From the NCBI GenBank assembly GCA_950295325.1, contig OX485805.1, forward strand, positions 1,118,501 to 1,178,500: 60,000 nt of DNA. Direction: 5' to 3'. The notes beneath the pieces were generated by a model. That model made no database searches, was not told where the DNA came from, and saw only the letters and a list, made by a program, of their open reading frames with translations. How positions within the stretch are numbered: position 1 is the stretch's first letter; every line of letters begins with the position of its first letter. This document shows, piece after piece, positions 11,625 to 21,770 of the stretch. The stretch is from Polytrichum commune (Eukaryota > Streptophyta > Polytrichopsida > Polytrichales > Polytrichaceae). The translations under genes were made by a program, and so were the position numbers.

Positions 11625-12282
11625 GAGGCCTCGGATCCGAGGCCTCATTTTTGAGTCAGGTTGTGTGCTTGAAAAATGAAAATGTTAGGTTCATTTTTGA
11701 ATTCTCTCGGCCATTTTCTGTAGTATGTATTTCATAAGGAGGGGCATTCGGAAGAGGCCTCGGATCCGAGGCCTCATTTTTGTGTCAAGGTATGTGCATG
11801 AAAATTTAAAATGTTATGCTCATTTTTAAATGCGCTTGGCCCTGTTGTTTTGGGTAGTGCATAAGTAGGTATTTTGTGAAGAGGCCTCGGATCCGAGGCC
11901 TCATTTTTGTGTCAAGGTATGTGCTTGAAAAATGAAAATCTTATGTTCATTTTCGAATGCTCTCGGCCTTCTTGTTTTGGGTAGTGAATAAGTATGTGTT
12001 TTGGGAATAGGCCTCGGATCCGAGGCCTCATGTTTGTGTGAATTTTATGCTAGAAAAATCAAAATGTTATGTTCGTGTAAGATTGCTCTCGGCCTTCTTG
12101 TTTTGGGTACTACATGAGTAAGAGGTTTGTGAAGAGGCCTCGGATCCGAGGCCTCATTTTGGAGACAATGTATGGGCTTTAAAAGTCAAACTGCTATGTT
12201 CACATATCATTTCTCTCGGCCTTTTTCTTTTGGGTAGTGCATGAGGAGGAGGTAGGAAAAGAGGCCTCGGATCCGAGGCCTC
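11625..12282. repeat. Diverged ~127-bp tandem units with conserved palindromes
   Basis: Six family 1 palindromes at intervals of 129, 127, 127, 126 and 127 bp. The spacers are recognisably related (a GTGTCAAGGTATGTGCTTG-like part and a CTCTCGGCC part) but clearly diverged, whereas the palindromes are intact apart from one outer base at 12008. This contrast suggests the dyad is conserved by function or by copy correction. Confidence 0.85.
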
Positions 12283-12454
12283 TCATTCGTAGGTAGGTTA
12301 GTGCTAGAGTTTACCACTTGACTTAGCATTCGGCCATTACCATTTGTAGTTTGCTTTCGGCCTTGTATTGTTTTTGTGAGGATTTGTTTTTTTATAGTTA
12401 CGAAGTTATTGACTTTTCTTTGTGAAATTCTCATTTTCTCCATGTTCTTAGGAT

Positions 12455-15400
12455 ATGGACTCTTCACAGGTTGCGCAATCGCAACCCCAATCTGGAGAGG
12501 ATGTTGTTCTTGCGGCCCCCGCGGTTGAAGTTGAAGCTGTGCAGGTTGAGAGTCTAAATTCGCAGGGCCCATTACAAGTAGAGGTGAGTTGGATAGTTGT
12601 TGAGTAATTTGTTGAGCAAGTTTTTTGAGTTCTAGCTTTCTAAGCATGGTTTTACTATTTGTGTTTTTGTTAGGCTCTCGCAATGAGCGAAGATGCCGTT
12701 CAAGCAGTTGCCGACACGGATCCCGTGGTGTGTGAGCTTGAGCTTCGGAAATCACAAAAGGAGGACTCCATTGGTGTTATCCAACGCCTCCGGATTAAGC
12801 CAACATGTAAGTCCCGCTTATCCATTCCTTTGTGCCGCTTGAGAGCCCTCCCTCTCGTCCGTCCTATAAGTGAGGTTGAGGTGCAGCGCTTGGAATGTGA
12901 ATTTGTAATGGGATACCGAGAGGGTGATCGGGTTATTTACGTGTCTGCTTTCAACGACGTTCCCGTGGACCTCCCCATTCCCCTTGGCATTATGGCCTCT
13001 TGGAGCCCTCTCTGGCAAGAGGCCTCCGCAAAATTTGACGCCAAACTCAAGGAGGATCCGGATCTTGCACATTTCGCCGGGAAGATGTTCTTCGTCTGGG
13101 AAGGCAATCATCGTCTCACCGCTTGGTGGAGACACATCAATAACCACCACGCCGATGACAAAAGTTGGCATATCTCGGTGGATTGCATTGTTGTTGACCC
13201 TAGAGGATACACCGGTGTATTTCTCAATGCCATGAGCGACATTAATTGGTAAGCTCATTCATTTTTTTCATTCATTTTTCATTTTTGTTTCAATTCTCTT
13301 CCATTTTTTTCACCTCACGTTCCTCACATATTTTATCTTAGGTCAACCGAGCATGATTATGTCAAGGCAAACATTCCGGCCAAGCTCCTTCGAATCCGCA
13401 CTTTTGGAAGGTTAGAGTTGTCCACCTTCAAGGATCTCATATCGCCATCTGACTACAAAGTATGCGAGAAGACAAAGGAGAGTCGTACAACTTGGTACAC
13501 CTTAACCGCGGATGTGTTCGTTAAGTTTCTTTACAAGGTATGGTTTGTGCATTCAATCATTTAGAACTTCCAACATAGACAATTTCTATGCCGATTATAT
13601 GAACTCACAAGATCATTTCTTGCAGAGAGACATTTCGGCTCAAGCAGACCTTGCAGTGAGGCATTACCGTGAGACCACACCCGTTGCGGAGAGGTCGGCC
13701 ACTGAGATTTGGAATGTTATGACCAAGGCCCAGGAGAGGACAATCAAAAGTATTCGGGCCCGTTCTTTTGAGAAGTACATATCCGTTGTACACCCTGACA
13801 ATGGAGAGGATTTCTTTCATGAGGTACTCTTTTGAACTCAAATCACTCTTGAACGCAATTCATCCAAATCACTCTTCAACTCTATTACTCTTTTGAACTC
13901 AAATCATTTTTATTTTGTACACAGATTGACCGCCATTTTAATGAGTTCTCTTCGACGGACATGACAATTGAAAAATTGCAAAAAATTGTCACATGCCCGG
14001 TCGAAGCTTCGTTCAAAGCTAAGTGGCTTTACTGGTGGAACGCCCCCCTTCGTGAAAGGTTAGATAACAAGTTCCCCGTCGACAAGCCTATGAGGGAGAG
14101 GGCTTTGGACGACTGGCTACACAAGGCGTCCTTCTGGGCTCAGGTAAATCCATTCGTCGGCGTTCTTCATTTTCATTTTCCTCTATTCCATTTATTTCAT
14201 ATCTAATCATCTCCCTCTCTGCAGTTGGAGAAGGAAGTCGCGGTTGAAATTGAGACCTTAGAGGAGAGCCTCTCCGTCGACATTGATTGGGACGCATCAG
14301 AAACTATCTTGCGCCCTCGTGAGTACGTTGATCATTGGCGGATTGTCCTTTGGGACAAGGCCTTCAAGCCTTACCTCAGCGATAAGCCTGACATCACCTT
14401 TGCCAAAGGTGATAATCTCTTGGAGTTCGAGGAGGGGGCTCTCGCTATCAAGCGTGTGGCCTATCGGTAATACATCTATCCTCCACTTTGCACCTCTCCT
14501 TAATTTCATTTCTTGCTCGTTTTCTTGGTTTTCTTACATTCTTGTTTTGTCATGTAGGTATATCATGAGAGAATTGGTTGTGAAGAATGTATTGGCCTCA
14601 TCTTCCTTGCCGGACTACCTCTCGGACTGGGTGAATATTTTTTCTAGCCTCTGCGTGTACACGACCGCGCAAACAAACAAGTTCTCCGAATTGCACTTGC
14701 AAGGTGGTGGATGGTACTTGGATTGTGCTGCAGGATTTGTCCCCGGGGAAGAGAAGGCTTTGTTTGCTAGCCTTGTGGGTAGTGCTCCGGATGATAACAT
14801 TGTTACCTTGGAGGAGCCTGACATCGTTGAGCTTCCCCCTCCTCCTTCTAAGGCACCAAGGAGAAAGGGCAGAGCAAAGAAGACCGCCACTCAAGCATCT
14901 TCCCAAGTTCTCACTCGGTCTGCTTCTAAGACCCCAGTTGAGCCACCCACCCTCCCACACAGTCCATCTATCGTTCCCTCCGTTGCTCCCTCTCTTGCCC
15001 CCTCTGTTACTCCATCTGCATTTCATCCACAATCTCTTGCCACTCCATCTCATAGTGGCACTTCTCTCTTCTCTTTGCCTCGCAAGAGGAAGGCCGCTTT
15101 CTTGGATACCAGTGCCACCTCTTCGGATGCCCCTAACACGCTTTCCCTCATCGAAAATGTGGACATGGTTCAACTAATGCTGGATTCCGAGGTTGCCGGA
15201 GGTCCCCTCCCCGCATATACTCGCATCCAAGAGTTCATTGCCAAGGTTTGTATAGTTGCCTTCGTCAATTCTCAAATTTTTTTCCTTTGCTTTGCTTATT
15301 TCTTTCCTTCTTATTTTCTCATGAAGTTTCAATTGCAGGTTGGGGCAGGTCGTTCCCGTGTGAACACCTCGACTACAACTCACAAGGGCCTCGATTTGCT

Positions 15401-16643
15401 CTTCGCCGACATTCCCGAGAATTTGCCGGTGCCGAACATCTCCACCGATGTTCCTGCTTGGAACAAGCTCCATGAATCATACTATGAGTGTATTTTTGCA
15501 TTTGCGAAATCTAACCTCTATGATCATGGTGTCCTTGTTCTTGCCCATTGCGCGAGTGCCAGTGTTTCTAGGAGTATTTTCGATTGGGCACACACTTATG
15601 ACTTCTACGTCGCGGAAGATTGGTTTGGAATGAATGATTTGGACCTCCAATCTCCCGTTGTTCCCTCTGGAGTGGTAAGCAAGTCTCCCTCTCTTCCCCT
15701 TCCGTATTGCTTATCATTTCAATTTCAATTCCATTTCATTTCAATTCAATTTCATTTTCATTGTTGCAGACTCGGAAGTTCAGCATCAAAGTTCTTGTTC
15801 GTGTTAACTCCGTTCTTAGAGTGCGGGAGGAGGCCATACAAGAGTATGGTTACAACCTCCAACGAGATGGATGGTTGAATACCTTCACCGATGAGAAGAG
15901 CCAGGCGATGCGCAGTGATGGGGTACCTTGGCGAGGTGCCCATGAGAAGCATCCTATTTTTTTTTCCATCCTTCTCGCTACTCTCACCGACAAGAATGAT
16001 GTTATTATGGACTGGTAGTGTGGTGTAGGTACGCCTTGTTTTTCAACTTCATCCTTACTTTGAATTTTCTATTATTTTTCCTTGACTAGTTTCCATACTA
16101 ACATTTTACCTCTTGTTGCTTTAGGTGGTTCGATTACAGCATGTCGCTCCCTTGAGCGGCATATTGTGGCCCTTGAGAGTGACCCCGTCATTTTCAATTC
16201 ACTCCTACTCCCCATGCGCGATCCCCAGCCTGCGCGTATATCTCACTCAGTTACCGCACCGTCTACATCTATCTTTGATCCTCCTCAAAAGATGACCAAG
16301 AGGGCATTCGGATTCCTTTGTGCGTAAGTTTGCTTTTTATATTTTGCCATGTTTGCCTTGATTTCAAATTCTCATTTTCTAGTGTCATCATGTTTCTAAT
16401 CATTTTGCTTGGGTGTTTAGAGAGCCAGCGGAGGTCGCAGTCATTCGTCGAGACATGTTTTCAAGTCCTCCGAAGCCGTTTGAGCTTCCCCCGTATGCTA
16501 GTGCAATGGCGGATTGTTTTGCGAAGGCGGAGTCCCCATCTCCTCCTCGCGTTCGTCATTTCTCACGTGGGACACGAAATCTTTTTTTGTTAGAAGCAAA
16601 TGAGGGTGAGGAGAGTGATAGGGAATGTTCTCCAAGCCCTTAG
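12455..16643 (+). CDS. Gene 1: ParB-like / DNA methyltransferase-like fusion, 11 exons, one in-frame TAG
   Basis: Exons: 12455-12583, 12674-13248, 13342-13537, 13626-13823, 13925-14143, 14225-14466, 14558-15245, 15339-15674, 15770-16028, 16125-16323 and 16421-16643. All introns are GT-AG and the frame is continuous over 1087 codons. Residues about 75-215 look like a ParB/sulfiredoxin-fold domain: IPL and RPISEVEVQRLE, then EGNHRL at 186-191 (the ParB GxHR signature) and a following strand. Residues 575-700 are a Ser/Pro-rich linker with basic clusters (PRRKGRAKK, LPRKRK). The C-terminal part resembles beta-class N4/N6 DNA methyltransferases: motif IV-like FADIPEN (773-776 DIPE instead of DPPY) precedes motif I-like CGVGGS (945-950) and a following ALESDP strand. 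Codon 944 is TAG (16016-16018), so the copy may be newly broken. Just upstream, TTCTTAG ending at 12451 is a splice acceptor. Predicted role: sequence-specific DNA binding or modification, possibly at family 1 sites. Motif IV is degenerate, so activity is uncertain. Confidence 0.75.
16016..16018 (+). other. In-frame TAG in motif I of gene 1
   Basis: Exon 9 reads NDVIMDW, TAG, then CGV with GGS supplied by exon 10. The sequence after the stop is the conserved motif I and the frame stays open for 143 more codons over three exons, so this is a single nonsense change rather than the natural end. Confidence 0.75.
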
Positions 16644-16698
16644 TTTATCATTTTGGTTTTGGAGATTATAACTCCGTTTGTTGTTGTTATCCGGCTTT

Positions 16699-16704
16699 AA
16701 TAAA
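16699..16704 (+). terminator. Poly(A) signal of gene 1
   Basis: AATAAA lies 56 bp after the gene 1 stop codon, followed by T/G-rich sequence, as expected for a cleavage and polyadenylation site. Confidence 0.5.
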
Positions 16705-19700
16705 AGTTGTGTGTTGGTTTTATTTTTGATATCCGGCGCAAGTTTCATTCTTTCTCTCCATTATTTCATATTCATAATGTCAATCCGCATTGCATTCTTT
16801 ATTTTTTCTTCATCATTCGGATCTCTTAACTTCTAGTCACAAAACAATCTAGCTCTCGGCTCTTAGTGTGAGATCTTAGTTATAGGGGGACCATACTTTC
16901 TATTAGTGTGGATGGTTTATTTTATGGTTGTGCACACTAATCACATTGGCCGTCTTCCAATCCCAATTGCTATATAGCAATTGGAAGTTTTGTTTGGCAC
17001 GCGAACATAACCTCGTCAAACTTTTTAAATTGAACTTCATGTTGTTCTCAAAGAGTCGGCACGTCACCTCAAAAATTTCCAAGAGGATTCTAAGGTTGGA
17101 CTTGGGGGATTTGTCTTTGAGGTCTTTGGCTAAGCTAAGGACTGAATTGGAAGGCTGTTATGGTGCGACGGAGTTTTATGGCATGTTCTTTGGATCATTT
17201 TACCCATATTGGACATGCCCGGCAGATAGGGTGTAGATGGCCCTAAACTAGAGTATATAGCTATTTTAACTAACTACCCATTTTTGTAAGTCTTGAGGTT
17301 GGCTACATTTTGTTAACCAATAAAATATTTTGTGTATGGTATTTTGATTTCAATTTGGTGACGTCAGCCTTAATTTAATATGATACATTTGAAAACATAT
17401 ACTATAAGATGTTTGATAATAAATGCAATCTTCCACGCCTATAGGATCCGTTGGTTTCTCAAACAATTATGGGTTATTATGTCCACGGGAATGGGGGTAC
17501 CTTTCCAAATATAGAATTCAAACTATCTCTAATTCCACGGAAATAGGCACTGCTTCTCCTAAAATTACCCAACAAAATCTAAATTTTCCGCTCTCCAATC
17601 TCCGCTCACATACTTGAGTTTCCCTTCTTTTGATCTATTTTGTTGTTCATTGAGTGCGCATTGAGCGAGTTCTGAGTGTAGTATGAGTTTTAGGGTTTGT
17701 TTTTGTATTAAAGTCTATACATTTTAGCCATTTCAGAACGTCTTTGTTGTTTTGGAGTGTGAGTGTTGTTTCAAAGTGGTTGTGTGGTACTTTTGGGCCA
17801 CCCCCTTTCGAGGGAGCCTAAAAGTATCACACAAGCCCTTCGGTGAAGGTGGCCTGCATTTGCAGGCGCCCAAGCCGAACCCGGATGATAGGTGTATAAC
17901 GTGAGTAGTTAGATTTTTAAGGGAGATTAAATATGCGTCGTAGTACCTCCGGAGGTTAGGCCTTAGTTTTTTACTAGTGTGGCTTTAAACTCCACTAACC
18001 AATTTCATATCTAGTTCTAACCTTAACCTACAACCTATTCTACGCGCAGACGCACCAGCCTTGAAACCAAGGCAATCATAATTTGTGAATTGGGATGGTT
18101 CTGATACACCCAACCGGGTGTGACTCATACCACCCTAACTCAACGAACGGAATAACGACAATTTGATGGACCATTCAATTCTTCCTATTTCTTTATTTAG
18201 TTCTATTTAGTTTTCTAAGCGGGGGAACTTGGCCTAAGTCCCACCCTTCACACAAATTCCTTCTTAATTACTTACTTTTGTTTGCACGTCCTAACTTACT
18301 ACATTAACATATTAGGCATCACCCCTTACCTCGGGTCTCTTGCCAACAAGGGTTTACGATTTATTTTGTATGTTTTGATTGTTAAATGTGTTTACACTGG
18401 ATAGACCACGAAATGCAACTCAATGGGACCAGGGTGACGGGCGACCTGTAGGTTCAACCTGTTGCGCAATCTTCATAAATTGGGGCCATTACTCCCAATC
18501 TATGGGGCCAACAACATAATAGTGGATTCGCGGGTCATTAACCCCACCTTTCCACCAACAACATTCAGAGTGGTCGTGTCGGTGATTAATCCGACTTACC
18601 ACACACGAAACTTGCTAATAAATGAAGCTACTACCACAAAACATACCAAGGGCCCCGAAAACAATGGAATTGGGTACTCCCTTGGCGGTCAAGTGGTCAA
18701 GCCACTTGACCTTACGAGATAGGTGAGTGGGTTTAGAGATGCGTACCTTAGCCGTGCTCCCTCCAATCCTAAATGGAAGGCTTAAGGTTAGTTAATTTAC
18801 CTCAATTTTCCTCGGTTGATTTGGGCTTGATGTAGGCCGAGCCGCTACCTCCTTCCTTGCTCCACTTTCCGAGCGTCGACCTTGCCTCCTTCTTTGTAAC
18901 TAGTTTGGTAGTAAGCGTACCTTAGTCAACAATTAAAATATAAAGTGTTATTCTGCCCTGTAATTTAATCCTAAGCATAATATTTATACTTAGTGCACCA
19001 AATTATCTTTCCAATGATCTAAAAATCACTCTAATCGGATAAGAAATGCAAAAGTTATGAGGGTTGGAAGTGTGAGGTCGATTCAACCGACCCTTCCAAC
19101 CCACCTATCTACCTTCTAACTTCAAAAATTCATAGCACATTCCTTACTACTTGGATCTAGGCTTTCCTTATACCATTGGAAAGCTATGAACAAGCTCTAA
19201 CTAGAAAAATTATGACATCAGCAGGTTAAGCTAATAGAAATTCAGCGGACTCCTTGTAACACAACAGTCAATCAAGAAGGCTTAAACTATGTATCTCGCC
19301 TTCAACAATTCATATCTAATTCAAATCTTAGTCAAATCAAACGTTCTATATGACCCTGGAGAGATATTAAAAAGATGTATTTGATAAAAATATGTGATTA
19401 GAAAGGTAAGCCGAAGTGAACCCAGCAGGTCCTCTGTAATGCAGCAGTCAACCAAAAGTTCTCAAACTATGTGTCCCATCTTGCACAATTCATATCTAAT
19501 TCAAATCATGCTCAAATCAAATGTTCTAAGCCATTTTGGAAAGCTACACAAAAGTTCTACTTGGGAAAAATATAATTTCTTGGAATTAAAATTCCTATTG
19601 GGCTCGCAGGTCTGATCCAGCAGCCGCTACCCACAAGACCACCCAGTTTTTCTACTCCATCTTTGAAAATCCATAACTAATTGTCATCTCAACCAAATCA

Positions 19701-20755
19701 CAAATGGGAAACGGCTATGGATAGCTATATGAAATCTCTCTAAGAGAAAAATGATAAGTATCTTGTTCTAGCTTTTGAACTAAGCCTTCAGGGCATTGGC
19801 AGATGAGGTCTATAATGCCTCTACTCAAAACTCTACCATCCAACCTACCTCTACAAAAGAAGGAATAATTTTGTTGGTGTGTTAATAAACACACAACCTA
19901 ACTAGGAGAGAGAGAGTAGAGGAGGTTCTCAAGCCTTTCTTTTAGACCATTGAGAATACATGCTAAAGGATTTTTTCCTAACTACATTGAAGTAGGGCTT
20001 CGCCCAAAAACTAGAGAAAGAGAGAGAGCTACAAGGTGGAAGGAGGGGTTTTTAAACCCTCTCACAAAAGGGTTGGACCCCTCCTCCACCGGATCCATTT
20101 TTCAAACCCTTTCCCGAAATTTTGGCTCGGGGGTTTTCCCGGTTGAGGTTGCCACCCTCTCGCCGAGGTGGCTCCGACAAAAAACCTTTAGAAATCTTTC
20201 TAATTTTTCCGCCATCGAGTTGGCAAGGGGGCAAGTGGGCAAGTATCCCCCTTGCTCTCTTTCTTTTTTTCTTCAAAATTCTTCACGCCGATTTTATCTT
20301 CTTACGTAAAACACCTCCAATAGTCTTGTGTGCCTCACACTAACTAATAAACTAACACTTGCTTAGCTAGCATCTACTAACATTTGCTTAATAACTAGCA
20401 TCTACTAATATTTGCTTAGCTAGTTGTTTTTACTAGCTAGCACATTTTTTCTACTTTGCTATCTTCTAGCACTACTTAGTTTCATTTTGACCTTCCTTCT
20501 TCTAGGCTAAATGCTAAATGAACTAATTTTTCCTAAATTCCCTATCAATTCTAACTTTTAATGCTAACATTCTAACTAAAGGTGATCCCGCAGAGTGGTG
20601 GACCACTCAAAGGGTTCACAGGTTGTGTCAGTTCCTCCTGGTCTTAGAAACATTCATGTGTGAGTGTAGAGTGATTTCGGAATTAGAATGATTGTTCGAA
20701 AATCAGGGTGCATGTGTGGCCTTCAAATAGCTTCTTTGTTCATGTTTGTAAACAC
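16705..20755. other. Non-coding stretch between genes 1 and 2
   Basis: No supported gene; only short frames occur. Around 17800-17880 there are small hairpins (GGCCTGCATTTGCAGGCGCC) in GC-richer sequence. The rest is AT-rich and may be a decayed retrotransposon, but I found no ends, primer site or coding motif. The right end of the gene 1 element should lie here and was not identified. Confidence 0.4.
19240..19640. repeat. Diverged tandem duplication (~180 bp units)
   Basis: Two related blocks share, in order, CAGCGGAC/CAGCAGGT, CAGTCAA, AACTATGT, AATTCATATCTAATTCAAAT, CAAATCAAA and TTCTA. A weaker third block follows to about 19740. No coding potential. Confidence 0.65.
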
Positions 20756-20761
20756 TTGTTA

Positions 20762-20851
20762 CATTCAGAGTGAATGTTTGTGAGGGATTGTTTAATTCTG
20801 AGTGAATGTTTGTGAAAGCTTCTTCAATTCAGAGTGAATGTTTGTGAGGCG
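20762..20851. repeat. Short direct repeats, 3 copies
   Basis: Three copies of ATTCAGAGTGAATGTTTGTG (one with CTG in place of CAG) at about 35-bp intervals. The first part is itself a near-dyad, ATTCA-nnn-TGAAT. It lies about 0.9 kb upstream of gene 2. Confidence 0.8.
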
Positions 20852-21130
20852 TTCTTAGTTTTCTGATATCCAATCCTTTCTAGAATCAGCTTCCAAGACT
20901 AGCTTGTTAGAACTGCTTCCAACAGCAGCTTGTTGTGTAGTTTGCAAAGCAAGGTGATTTCTTCAACTTCTTTATGTGTGTCAATTTCTTTAGAGTTTCG
21001 CAGCATCTACAATGCATAAGCATTGTATATGCTGCGTAAATACATTATAAAGGTCTCTGGAATCAAAAGTGTTTCGAGAGACGACCCAAACTTCAGTTTG
21101 AAACCCTAAAACACTAAACTCTGCAGCTGG

Positions 21131-21745
21131 TTTGGGTAGAGCGACCCAAACTCTCCAGCTGGTTTGGATCGTTCGACCCAAACTTTGAAGATGGTTTGGG
21201 TCGTTCGACCCAAACTCTAAAGATGGTTTGGGTCGTGGGTGCCAATCCATCTGCAGAGTTTGGGTCGCTCGACCCAAACTAGCACCTGCTTTGGGTCGCT
21301 CGACCCAATCCATCTGCAGAGTTTGGGTCGTTCGACCCAAACAACGCATGAAATGGTAATTCATAATTTAGGTAATCATCATCTTGGGTATGATCTAAGG
21401 CCATAGCCGATCATTCCATACCGCTACAAAGTTTGGGTCGAACGACCCAAACTCTGCGTAAATTTTTACTGCTTACGAACAATACTTACACTTATAAACA
21501 ACAACTCAAACACCCAAGCAATAATGAAATGACCCACAACTAGAACAGTAGCTCGTGATGATTGTTGTATCCATGAACTTAAAGATTGGTTTTCGTAGCC
21601 AAATAATATATTATTCATTAGCCATTGTAGGCACAGGTTTGGGTCGTTCGACCCAAACCTGTGAAAAGTAACCCCATATATAAATGTTACTAAACCCAGA
21701 CATAAGCCTATATGATTTGAAAGAGTTTGGGTCGCCCGACCGAAA
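21131..21745. repeat. Family 2 palindrome cluster upstream of gene 2
   Basis: Sites have arms TTTGGGTCG and CGACCCAAA around a variable dinucleotide; many extend to an 11-bp arm. Located at 21131 (one arm altered), 21163 (one mismatch), 21195, 21259, 21290 (one mismatch), 21322, 21432, 21638 and 21726 (one mismatch), plus a degraded copy near 21226. Centre dinucleotides include TT, CT, AA and CC while the arms are constant, as in a dimer-binding site. The last site is 26 bp upstream of the ATG at 21771. Confidence 0.95.
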
Positions 21746-21770
21746 CTAACATATGTATTTCTACTTGCAG

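Larger units (their letters stand above)
7870..12282. repeat. Family 1 palindrome array, 32 copies
   Basis: The site has 10-bp arms GAGGCCTCGG and their reverse complement around a central AT, 22 bp in all. Starts that I located: 7870, 8049, 8409, sixteen at 96-bp steps from 8526 to 9966, then 10061, 10178, 10452, 10548, 10665, 10944, 11073, 11625, 11754, 11881, 12008, 12134 and 12261. A broken half-site remains near 8178. Nearly all are perfect dyads although the spacers fall into several unrelated or diverged types. The last lies about 190 bp before the ATG of gene 1. Flanking text often holds CTCTCGGCC and GTAGTGCATAAG motifs. The array is probably the promoter or 5' intron region of gene 1. 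Confidence 0.95.

Noticed and set aside
7870-12282. CRISPR-like array of palindromic repeats with regular spacing
   Set aside because: The spacers are themselves repeated, the setting is an intron-bearing eukaryotic genome, and no cas gene is present.
7870-12282. BamHI-type GGATCC sites as cloning or adapter artefacts
   Set aside because: The sites extend to 22-24-bp dyads, sit in diverged natural repeats, and two families share only the core.
17641-20580. Possible large solo LTR between genes 1 and 2
   Set aside because: I could not find matching ends, a target duplication, a primer site or coding remnants, so it stays unassigned.
20990-21364. 124-residue minus ORF rich in repeated TQTLQ/RPK peptides
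   Set aside because: It is the translation of the family 2 palindromes and their spacers, not a gene.
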